This document shows positions 8,484-18,700 of a DNA stretch of 23,717 nucleotides, piece by piece. The translations under genes and the position numbers were made by a program. The notes beneath the pieces were generated by a model. The model ran no database searches. It was not told the origin of the DNA and was given only the letters and a program-made list of their open reading frames with translations. Source of the DNA: Ettlia oleoabundans (lineage: Eukaryota; Chlorophyta; Chlorophyceae; Chlamydomonadales); contig JAAMXP010000956.1 in assembly GCA_019693395.1 (NCBI GenBank), forward strand, positions 1 to 23,717, written 5' to 3'. Position 1 is the stretch's first letter; each line of letters opens with the position of its first letter.

Positions 8484-11400
8484 TCACGCCGTCTGCCTGC
8501 GAGCCCTGTCGTAGTAAATCTCCAGCAGCTTCAGCTGGGAGCCAGATAGAGCATCTAAGTGGGGCTTGATGGCAGCACCAACCACCTGCATCAACCACAA
8601 GGGTATCGCAAACACCGCAGTTGAGCACATTGCAACACCTCGGTGAAGGGCTCAGCTATATGACTCCGTTTCCGCAAAAGCGCAGGAGGCATGCAGGCGC
8701 CGAGTCCAACGCAATAAGGCAATGACGTGGCTTGCAGCCCGCAGGAGATGGTGCCAGCTTGTGCCTGATACCTACCAGCCAGATGGTGACCAGGCAGTCG
8801 ACGGTTGCCTTGCGCACATCTGTGAGCGGCGAGCGGTAGGCAGCACAGAGGCCGGGCACCAGCAGTGGCTGCAGGTGCGCGTTCAGTCCCGCAGGCTGCA
8901 TGTGGCACACGACGCGGCGCAGGCTGCGAATGGCAGCCAGCAGTTCACCGCCCTGCTGCCGATCAGCCGACATGCCATAAGCGCCAGTTGGCAGCAGTGG
9001 TGCCAGCACGGCCAGGCAGGTCTGCGGCGGCAGGCGACTCAGCAGGGCTGCAAGCGCCTCGTCAGCAGCCACAGCCACTTCCGGGGCTTCCTGCTCGGCG
9101 GCACAAGCCAGCAGCCTGGGGAGCAGCAAGGGCAGGGAGGGCAGGAAAAGGGAGGGCTGCGCCGCGGCTGCTAGGTCACGAGTCAGCATGAGGCCCGCAT
9201 CACGCAGCACAGAGGTGCCGCACTCTAAAGCAGCGCATACCGCCCCTATGACCTGCACAGCAACAGCAGGCGACAACAGCAACTAGTGAGAAAGTGAGAA
9301 ACGTTGGTGATGGCGGGGTAATGCCACGACAGGCTGCCTGCATGCGTGTAGCAGCAGGGTCAAGGGCACATCTGCCAACCTGCGGGCCAGGTTGTAGCCA
9401 GCAAAGCAACCCACCCCAACTGCCACTGAGCACTGATGCGGTTGCAACCATCAGTGACAAACGAGTCGCAAGCCTCCATGCTCAAGCCATGCTCAGCCCA
9501 AGAGCACCCGCCACCCACCTGTTCAAAGCAGGACGACCACACGGCAGCAGGCAGGGCGTGCGCGAGGCGGCACAGCCCCTGCAGCGCCTCAGAGTTGGGC
9601 ACTCCCTCAAGCTGCACAAGCAGCCGCTGCAGCTGTGCCGCCATCACATCATCAAATGGCGCCAGCTCAGACACAGGCGGGGGCAGATGTGCCTGCGCCG
9701 CCGGCCTCTCGGCTTGCTGTCGGGTCTGCTGCGGTGCCGCCCCGGCCTGAACCGCTGCTTTTGCAGCAGCTGCCGGCGCTCGAGCCAGCGCCGGTTCTGT
9801 CGGGGCATGACTCAATGGCTGGGCTGGGGCTGTTGCCTCTGTGCCGTCCAGCGGTGATGCTGACCGCACTCGCCATAGGAAGGGTGAGGGGGGCTCAGGG
9901 CTGCGCTGGACGGTGGCGGCAGGGGCCACAGCAGGCAGTGCTGCTGCAGAAGCTGGTGCAGCGGACTGCTGCTTGCCAGGAGCTGGCGAGCCGGCCTGGC
10001 TGCCCTGCCTGCTCCTGGCCGTAAGGCTGCCACTCTTCTCAAGCCGCGGCTGCGGGTGCTGCTGGGATGCTTGCTTGCCACCCTCGATGCTGTGTCGGCG
10101 GCTGCTCAGGTTCCCAACAAAATGTTGCTGGCTGGACCCGCCTGCTCCCGTCCTGCTGCCCGGCCGAGAGGTCGCTGCTGGAGCTCCCGGCTGCTGCTGC
10201 ATTTCGGCACCGCCACTGCCGCCATTGCCGCCCTTACCGTTCTGCTGCGGCTGCGGCGGGATGAGGGGACCAATGGCACGCTGCACAGCCAGATGCTCCG
10301 CCGGCGGCAGGTTCTGAACAGCCACCAGCACAGCCTGCGCCGCACCACCGAGATGGGCGGCAGCTACAGCCTCCACCGCCGCCCGTCGGATGTCTGGGTT
10401 CTTATCTGTTGCCAGCTGAAGCAGGCTGCGCAGCAGGCCACCCAGGGCCGATCCAGAGCCCACTAGCTGCTGCAGCAGGCCGGGGCGGCCCTCTACTACT
10501 GCATCATCTCCGCCTCCGCCACCACCACCGCTGCGAGTTGCCGCTGCAAAATACTCCATCACCGCGCATTTCACCCGTGGCGCGCGGTTGGCTTGCAGCG
10601 AGCGAGCCAGCGCAGCCAGCACGGCGTCTGCACTGTGCTGCGCCAGTGCAGACGCTAAAGCAGCAGCCACCAGGCCCCGAATGTGCTCCTTGGGATCAGC
10701 CACCCTGCACCAGACACCAACATTTATTGCGGTATGTATATAGGCCGGAGACAGGAAATACAAAGACAGCACGCTAGCAAGCACATCAAACAGGTGCATA
10801 GATCTTATGCCAAATGCTCTTGCAACCATCTGCCTTCCGGCCCGCGCCGCTGGCGCCCCAAACACGACCACACACACCTCACCTGCAAACTGCCTGCCAC
10901 ATTTTTGACATCCTCCAGCCCCCACGCAACAATGCAGCAACACCAACATGCTCCAAAACCACTGCCGTGCCCAGGCGACATCCCCAACTACCATGTGCCC
11001 ACCTGGCGAACAGGGTGGTCATCACTCGGTCCAACTGGGCCTCAAACAAGCGGCTGCAGGGCCCTGCCAGCCCCGAACCCAATGCCCCCAGTGCCGCCGC
11101 CGCCACCTTGAAATGCGCGTCAGCTGCACCCTCCAGCAGTGCCGCCACCAGGCGGTCCGAGTTGGAAGCCACGTCAGCAGCTACCGCCTGGCTTGTGCCT
11201 GAGGCTTCCATGGTGGCTTGCACGCTTCGGTAGGCAGACACTCGCTCGCCCCAGCCGATGCCGGCCTTGCTAAGACCCGCCAGCAAGGGCGCCAGGCTGG
11301 CAGTTGGTGCGGCGGTGCTGCAGCTTTCCTCCAAACCGTTTGATCCACTGCTGGCCTCTGTAGGGATCAAATGAGCAACGGGCATAAAGGGCAGATGCAG

Positions 11401-14282
11401 AACAGCTGAGTCGACAACAGGCAGGCGAACTGGTGGAGGAACAAACAGAGGACAACCATTGCACCGGCAGGCGGTAGGCAGGCATGAATGACGGCAGAGC
11501 ATAACGACTGACTGCTCGGGGAGAGCTGTATAGGTTAGATCGCAGCAAAAAGCTTGCGCTACCAGTGGAAACAGGTGGTCAGCCTGGCAGCCATGACCAC
11601 TAGCAGGTTTCTTGAGGCCAGCTTTCATCCCTGAACTCCAGGCTATACCCGCGGCTCCCGGTCTCACCCCTCCCTTACCCACCTGACTCCCCAGTGATGC
11701 TGCTCGCTTGGCGTTCCAGCCCGCCCACCCTGCGTGCTGTGAGTGGCCTGGACGCCGGTGCATCGCCGTTTTGATGAGGCTCCGTGGTTTGCGGGAGCGG
11801 GAGGGGCAATCGCATTGCACCGCGATGTGGCGCCACCGCTCGCTGCATGGTGTGTGCAGCTGCTGCAGGAGGCTGGCTGGCGGCCTCCTCTAGTGCTTCG
11901 CTGGACTCCTGTCGCTGCACCAGGGGAAATGGGACAGCAGGAGGGGTTGTGAATCCCAAACTTGGACCGATCTATGAGAACAATGAGGTAACCATGCCGT
12001 GAACACAACTGGCCTTTTGGTTGCACAGTTCTGCAAGTCAGACAGCAGACTGTGCCTCTCCCAGTCGACTGGCCGCTGAGGCATGCAATACTGGGACCCA
12101 CCCCACCCCTGTGTGTTTGGTTCCTGCCTCTCACCCTAAAGCTCGCGACGCTCATGCGCAGCGCGGCACCTCCCATGGAGCGACGGGGGGCCAGCCGTTC
12201 CCTGCCGCCCGAAGCCGGCCTGACCGGCTCCTGCTCCGCCGTGGCCTCACTGGCTTCTGCCACATTGGCCGCCATCTCACGTCGAGCTAGCGCCTTGGGG
12301 AACATGGATCGAGGCGTGGCCTGCACTGCTGCTGCCGCCACCGCCCTATTGTCAGGCTGGTTCTCCCGCGCAGTTGCGGGCTGCTGCTGCCAGGTACCCC
12401 CCGGGGCCAGGCTGGCTGAGGCTGAGGGCGCTGCAAAACGTGCGCTACTGGGGCGGGGAGGGCTGTCCCTTGCGCTCTCAGCCATGCTGTTCAGCCCAGC
12501 CAATGCCAACTTGGGCACCACAGGTGCCGCTCGAATGGCACCCGCTGCAAGGTGCCCGCTGGTGGAACTGGAGAGGGAGGATGTGCGTGAGGGGCCGCCG
12601 CGTGGGGTGCCGCCGCCGCTGTTGCCCATCGAGGAGCGCCGGCTGACAGGCTGAGATAGGGTGGACCCATCTACAAACAGGCCTGCGGGGACAGACAAAA
12701 GGGAAGAGAATGACAACAACACCAGCAAGTTTGGTGGCACACGCACGCAGGCAAAGGGTGCAGCCAGCGATGCAGACATGATAATGAGGCTGCAGGAGGG
12801 GGGGGGGGGGGGNNNNNGGGGGGGGGTGTCCCTGCAGGCAGCAGCTGCAAGCCCAGTAGATGCGGACGCACCTGGCAAATACTCTTGCGCCGCTGCCAGC
12901 AACTTTTCTTGCAGCTGCCTTTCCCGCTCGGGATTCAGCCGCCCCAGCACCGCCTGCGCCTGCGCTGGCCAGGCGCGAGCATAGGCGGCAAACAAGCTGC
13001 GCCCCACCGCCCGTGTCTCTGCCTGCGCATCCTGTGCCGCTGCTAATACCGCACGTTCTACCGCCTCCAACTGCCGCTCGTATATCGCAGGTTCCCACCC
13101 CTCCAACGCGCACAGCAGGAACTCGGCAGCTGACTGCCGCAGCCGCCCGTCGCGATCTCCAGTCAGTACTGTGCAGAGCTTGGGCAGGAGGCGAGCGCTG
13201 GGGCAGGCTCCTAGCATAGCATGGGTGCACGCATCTGCCGCCTCTGACACGACCTGCAGGCAGACCGGCAGAAGCGGTGCAAGCATGCAGGCAGTTGGGG
13301 GATTGTAGGCAAAGTAGCGCATACAATGTGGAACACGATAGAGGAGAGGATGGCCTCGCCACCCCGCAGATAGATACCGTGTTCCAGCAAACCTTCTGCG
13401 CAAACACCCATTGACAAATCATCCACGCTGTGCACCGTTGAACCCCTGTCCATACTCTACAAACGCAACCATCCACTCACAGTAATGCCCATTGCCAGGG
13501 TCTTGAACACCACCGGCAGCAGGTGAACAGCCAGTGGCTCAAAGCCGTGGCCACAAGCACCTGCCAGCACCCCCACGGCGTGGCAAGCTTGCCGCGACAC
13601 AGCTGAACGTCGATCTTGCATCTGCAAACAGTGGGCAAGGGACCCGTGTCGGGCATGTGGTGGTGTCGCTGGTTACAAGGCTGGGAGGTGGCCTCTTTCC
13701 GGCAATCAGCACCAAGGCCGGCAAATGTAGGCAGTTTATTCTACAACCACAGGAGCTCATTCGAAGCTAAGGTGGATGAAGGTTGGACGCGCCCCAGCTT
13801 TGCCAGGCGCTCCGCTGCTGCAAGCAGGACAGGAGTGCAATAAGACGCAAGGCGGTACCTGCCCTGCCAGAGCGTCGCGCATCCCATGCAGCAGATCTGG
13901 AAAGACGGCGAATTTGGCTGCACCTCCCCGAGCCAGCCCTTCCAGCCGCAACAGCGCTTCCACCCTTTGAGACCAATCCACGACCGGCACCAGCAGGGTG
14001 GGCATGCGCTCCAGTTCAGCTCGCAGCATTGCCTCGCACCCCACCGCCACCGCCGGTGCATCGGGAACGCCACGTGCAATGGCTCCTCCTGACGGGCAAT
14101 ACCGCGGCAGGCATTGTATGACTGTTGTTGACGCTTGTGTGGACAAACGCATGCAATGCCACTACGCCTGCGAACCAGCTGCTGCCTGTTATCTTCAGCA
14201 CAAACACAGTCGCGCCCTTACCGGCGTCGCCATAGACGCCGCGGCGGGGCCTGCCCTGGCGTCCGGATTCCTTGGGCTCCAT
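8484..14282 (-). CDS. CLASP: CLASP-type microtubule-associated protein with TOG domains
   Basis: Ten exons: 14282-14222, 14088-13859, 13621-13481, 13253-12872, 12682-12135, 11914-11683, 11357-11003, 10704-9519, 9252-8776 and 8585-8484 (TGA). All junctions are GT-AG, all phases match, 1237 residues. An N-terminal CLASP_N/TOG domain (about 20-270) has WSQRVEALLRLEGLA, DRRSAVSRQACHAVG, VVSEAADACTHAMLG and the terminal arm AVGRSLFAAYARAWP. A Ser/Arg/Pro-rich linker follows (about 272-530). A second TOG (about 550-830) has WGERVSAYRSVQA, then FKVAAAALGALG and VADPKEHIRGLV. An Ala/Gln/Pro linker leads to the C-terminal CLASP domain (about 1000-1237) with DVRKATVDCLVTIWLVVG and SGSQLKLLEIYYDRA. CLASPs bind tubulin through TOG domains and promote microtubule rescue at plus ends, the cortex and the division plane. 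I saw no S-x-I-P motif for EB1 binding. The ATG at 14282 gives a short exon 1; the frame stays open upstream to an ATG at 14447. Confidence 0.93.
12798..12826. other. Assembly gap (5 N) inside a poly-G run
   Basis: Fifteen G, then N at 12813-12817, then nine G. It lies in the CLASP intron 12871-12683, so the coding sequence is unaffected. The true length of the G run is unknown; five N is probably a placeholder. Confidence 0.95.
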
Positions 14283-14425
14283 GTAGCCCTCTTTCACTAC
14301 ACCCTGCCTGCGAGTATGGACGCGAAGCGGCGGCAAAACACGGGCCTCGGAGGGCTTGCAATTTTTTCGACACCGTCGGAGCTGTGACGGTTTACCTAAA
14401 TTAGCGTGCCGGACGTGCTGGCGCA

Positions 14426-14617
14426 TCATAAACAGCGCTCCATGCACACCGCAGTTGCCGGCGTAGCTGTGCGTTCAACCCTCGAGTAACCGAAAACGCC
14501 GCCGACTGGCTGCTTGCAGCGCTTAGAGATAGTGGGGGTCGCAGGCGAAGACTTCAGGCTGCACAGCCGAAGCAGTGCCCCTGATCTGAAGACAGCTGTG
14601 GCTCTTGCCGCCGCCAT
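14426..14617 (-). other. 63-residue ORF with presequence-like start, upstream of CLASP (weak)
   Basis: From the ATG at 14617 the frame begins MAAARATAVFRSGALLRL and continues Ser/Lys-rich with KRCKQPVGGVFGYSR. The Arg/Ala-rich amphipathic start resembles a mitochondrial presequence. It ends at a stop before the CLASP exon 1 frame and has no known domain. It may be a small mitochondrial protein, an upstream ORF in the CLASP leader, or chance. Confidence 0.2.
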
Positions 14618-14803
14618 AGCGTGCAAAGCGGCAGCTGTGGTGATTGATTGCACCCTGTAACCTAGGAGTGCGCAACGGAGGGGTGTTTCTTTACTCCTAA
14701 AGCCATTCTTTTCTCGTTGATTGACTCTTGAACAAAAAAAACTTCTCAATCGCCTGCATTAAGATGTGAGCCCCCACCGCACAGCGTGTTGAAACTGGGT
14801 GTC

Positions 14804-15163
14804 TCACGCACGGTTAGGCCGCTCAAAAGCGCGCGCTGCAGCAGCAAGTAACTGCTGGAAGCAATGCACCAAGAACCTGGGATTGGGCTTTGAGGGGTAG
14901 AGAGTACAGCTGTTGGTAATCAGAGTGGCTTGGCTGTGATTGTAAACGGGCAGGACGCAGATTTCTGGGGGCATCACGTTTACCGATACCCTGGCTGTTT
15001 GCTCCACTGCAAGGCCTGCCTTCCCCACATGGCTGCTGATATGAGAAAAGCAGAAGTGCACCACTAAATGCCCTACGTACTCCCACTTATCCAACTTGGC
15101 CGGGGCCACGACCCTATCCCGCGCCAGCACACAATGTGCACGTGGTGAATGAGGCGCACCTTA
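14804..15163 (-). other. Unassigned open frame without ATG near its start (weak)
   Basis: The frame is open from a stop at 15163 to a TGA at 14804 and reads like protein in places (DKWEYVGHLVVHFCFSH, then VYNHSQATLITNSCTLYP). The first ATG is roughly half-way through, so if real it is an internal or terminal exon; no partner exon was found. Codon use is only weakly biased. No family is recognised. Confidence 0.2.
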
Positions 15164-15754
15164 GGCAAGCTGCGAACTTGGTAGTGTTCATTCAAGCAAG
15201 CATATGCGTTTTGTGCCCTGTTCCCATCCTACATCCAGGCATGTCTTTGGGGATTGAAGCATGGCGCCGCCGCTGGCCAGCGCCAGATGTGCCTTGCCCT
15301 GGAGCTGTCCTGCCAGACGGCCATTTTGCCACAGAATAATATTGCTCCGTACAAAGTTGGATCATCAACCCCTTTCGGTCGCCTTGTGTTTCGCCCCCTA
15401 CCAGTCCGGCCAACACCGGAGCAAAGAAGGCCCGTTGACTCCCTTGCACTCCGTTGCATTGTGGGCAATAAGTGACATATTACTTTCTAAGCTATATTTT
15501 CTCCAGAAACCCAAAATCAACGGGCGCACCAAGGCGCCCGTGGGTTCTGTGTCGGCTTGCGAAGGGCACGTCACGGAGTTGGGGTCAAGGACCCTCATGA
15601 TGATGTTCAAAACTCAAAGCACAAATTAGATTGCTGAGCAGCGCGGATGGGGTGCATGAGGACAGACGTTGGCCGCGCGGACCCGGGGCGCTGCCACGGT
15701 GCCACTCAGCCGCGGCTCCCCCGTCCATGACCCCAGGCTTTCGGATGCTCTTCC

Positions 15755-18700
15755 ATGGACCAGGAAGGGGACGGTGGTGGCAGCCCGAACCGAGTAGCGT
15801 GTTTCGGCTGCAGATTTCTCCGCAGGTGGGCGCCTCGGCGGACACCGAGGACCTCAGACTCCCCTTCAACCACTCTCTCAGCTCCCCTGGTCCGCGCGGT
15901 GCTCCTAAGGCGGGCCGGGTGGGTGACTTCCCCGCAGCCTCGCCCCTCCCGACTCCCCCGGCCTTCGCCCTACTGCGTGCAGTTCAATCAAGCCAACTAA
16001 GTCCCGGCGAAATTCGCAGCTCGCCAGCAGCTCCAGCTTGGACAGCGGGCGTGTGAAGACCCAACCTGCCCCTGTCGGGGCCCCTGAACAACAGCCAGGC
16101 ACCCTGAAGCCGCAGTTGACGGGCCGGCGCTCCCGTGCTGACTCGCCCAAGCCGGAGGGCGAGGCAGAGGAGCAGCCCGTCAAGCGTCAAAACTCCATGG
16201 GACTAGGTGAGCGGCGTGGGCTGGCCCGCCATTGCGCCTCTCTTCGCGCAGCCGCGGTAGACCCTGCAGGCAAAGTCACTTTCCCCCAAATGGCTGCAGA
16301 TGATCCTCCAATAGGCGCCCCAGGTAGGGGCGGGGCCGGCCCACAGGCAATGGATGGAAGGGCGGTGATGCCGCCGAAGCCTGCGGCAGCTGAACAACCC
16401 GCCAGCAGCTCACAGGCTGGGACCGCGACGGCCACGGCACACCAAGAGCCGCCGTCACCTGTGTCCGTGGCAGCATTGCAGCAGCCGGGCTCGCCGGCGC
16501 ACGCCTCTGTGATGCACGCCTGCCCACCTTTTGGCAGCAAGTCGGTGATTGGGCGGCGTGCTAAAATGGAGGATGCTTGTGTGGCAGTGCCATACCTGGT
16601 GGAGCTCCCTGTGAGCCATGCCGGCCTGGACGAGCTGCTGCCCCCCAGGATAGCACCGCAGTTGCGCAGCGGCAGCGGCCTCAGCGCCAGCGGCGCCTCT
16701 GGGGTCTCCGATCAGACCGCAGCACGGGGGAGCGGCAGCGGGCAGCAGGAGCAGCAGCAGGCGCATCGGGGTGCAGTCGCCATGTCTGTGGACCACCAAG
16801 GCAGCAGCAGTGGCCGCGGCAGTAGGTCAACAACGGAAACTAGCACCGAGACGCTACACTTCTTTGGTGTGTTTGATGGGCACGGAGGTGCCGATGCAGC
16901 GCTGCACTGCGCCAAGTCGCTGCACGAGCGGGTGCGTGACACGCTGTCAGCTTGCGCCACCCCGCCCTCCTCTGGTGCCGTGCTGCTCTCGCCGCCCTCC
17001 AAGAACCGGCACGGCGAAGCCACAGCCGCGGCAGCGCAGGCTGAGGCAGCGGCCCAGGCATCCAGCAGCAGCGACGCCGGGCAGCACGGCACTTGCGCAG
17101 CAGAAGACACGGCTGCATCACGGCCATCAGCCAGCGTAGGCGCAGCAGCTCAAGACGCAGCAGGTGAGCCACGCTGGCTGCCTGCGGACGGGGTGCTGCT
17201 CAGCATGCCGCCCACCTGGCCGTCGACTGCCTGTTACTTTCCTTTTTGGTTGAACTTTCTGCCTCGCCAAAAGAAATATTGTTGGTATTCTATTGATGGC
17301 GGTCCAATCGCCCATCAACAACCTGTGCCCTCCAATGCTGTCCTGTCTCCTTTGCTTGGGCCAGCACCATGTTTTTTGTGCACCTTGCTGCACACAGCAT
17401 GCTGCAGCTTGTTCGTGGATGTACAAGATGACCACCACTTAATGTGCATCCTGCCCTGCTGCTCACTTCTTTCTCCGTGCACTTTCCTCCCCTGCAGATG
17501 CCCTCCAAACTAAGGGCTCGTCGGGAGATAGCAGCAGGAGCGCCGCCAGCTACCTGGATGCTGAGCTGGATGCCGCTGATTCGGCCACCATCAACCATAG
17601 CGTGCAGGGCATGTCTTGCACGACAGAATCAATAGAAGCGGCGCTGACGAAGGCTTTCCACGTCACAGGTGTGTAAAGTTGAAAGGCAAAGGGTTGGGCC
17701 TTAGGACAGGGTGCGAGGGGTGGGGAATGCCCGATAAAGAAAGATCATAAAGTTTCAAGCTAACAAAGGCAGGGCATTGTAGTGGGTTTGGTTATTGATG
17801 TAGTGAACCGATTCATGAGTTGCTAGCAGCACCAGCCCGGTAGGGATAGAAAGAGTTGGTTGAGGGTTTGTTGAAGTACCCTTGGTAGGGTTGTGATCCC
17901 TGTGCACCACCTGTTGTGCACCAGTACTGCGCAGTCCCATACGCCTCTCCAAGGCTTCCGCTTCCAATCATCGTCATGACCGCACTCCGCAAGCCAGTTC
18001 AGTGACTGGCTGCCTCTGCCCACCTGGCTTTGATCCCGCGTCACCTGTATCGTTGTTGGTTGTTGCTGGCTCACCTGCTCGTTTAGTTTGGTTTTGCCCC
18101 ATTCCAATGTTTGTGTGCAGACGAGGAGTTTGGTAACATGGGTGGCTATGAGCACCTTGCCCTGGTGGGCACCACCGCTGTGGTGGCCCTAGTAGGCACC
18201 CGCATGATCTATGTGGCTAACTGCGGCGACTCTCGCGCTGTGTTGTGCCGTTCTGGCGGCGCGCTGCCGCTCACAGACGACCACAAGGCGGCCAGGGAGG
18301 ATGAAACGGTGGGTTCTGGGGCAGGTCGGGGTTCTGAGGCAGGGCTGGGTGGTGGCGGATGGCCTGGGAGCGCACAACCAAGGGCTTGTACTGTGTGAGG
18401 GAGCAGCAGCCGTTTGTTCCTTGGTATGAATTAGAGCAGCTCCAGGCTGAGACTTGGATGGGCTGACAGCCAAGCTGCAGGGCTGTCCGCATCAGGGTAT
18501 GGGTGGCCTGGCAATGATGTGCTGTGGTGGAGGAGTGCTGAGAGCTTGGCAGTTGTATGCACTGCCCTGGCAGATGCGCTGGTTGCAAGTATTAGCGCAA
18601 TGCAGCAGCATTTGATTCTCAACAGCAACATCCACCTTGCGCACTGTTTGCTCGAGCTGACCACTACCCCGCCGCATCGTTGTGCCGACCTCACCCTTTT

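Larger units (their letters stand above)
14283..15754. other. Divergent 5' region between CLASP and PP2C
   Basis: It probably contains the promoters and leaders of both genes. AT-richer DNA lies near 14700-14760 and 15340-15510. Two minus-strand frames deserve notice and are listed separately (14617-14426 and about 15163-14804). The last 130 bases before 15755 are GC-rich and likely the PP2C leader. Confidence 0.4.

Noticed and set aside
8722..10466. Several 100-190-residue plus-strand ORFs
   Set aside because: All are antisense to CLASP exons 8 and 9, which are supported by TOG-domain similarity and matching phases.
12052..12654. 200-residue plus-strand ORF
   Set aside because: Antisense to CLASP exon 5 (12682-12135). 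G/C-ending codons on one strand commonly leave open frames on the other.
15625..16019. GC-rich stretch considered as an rRNA or transposon fragment
   Set aside because: No rRNA core motif, terminal repeat or target duplication was seen; it is better explained as the PP2C leader and first intron.
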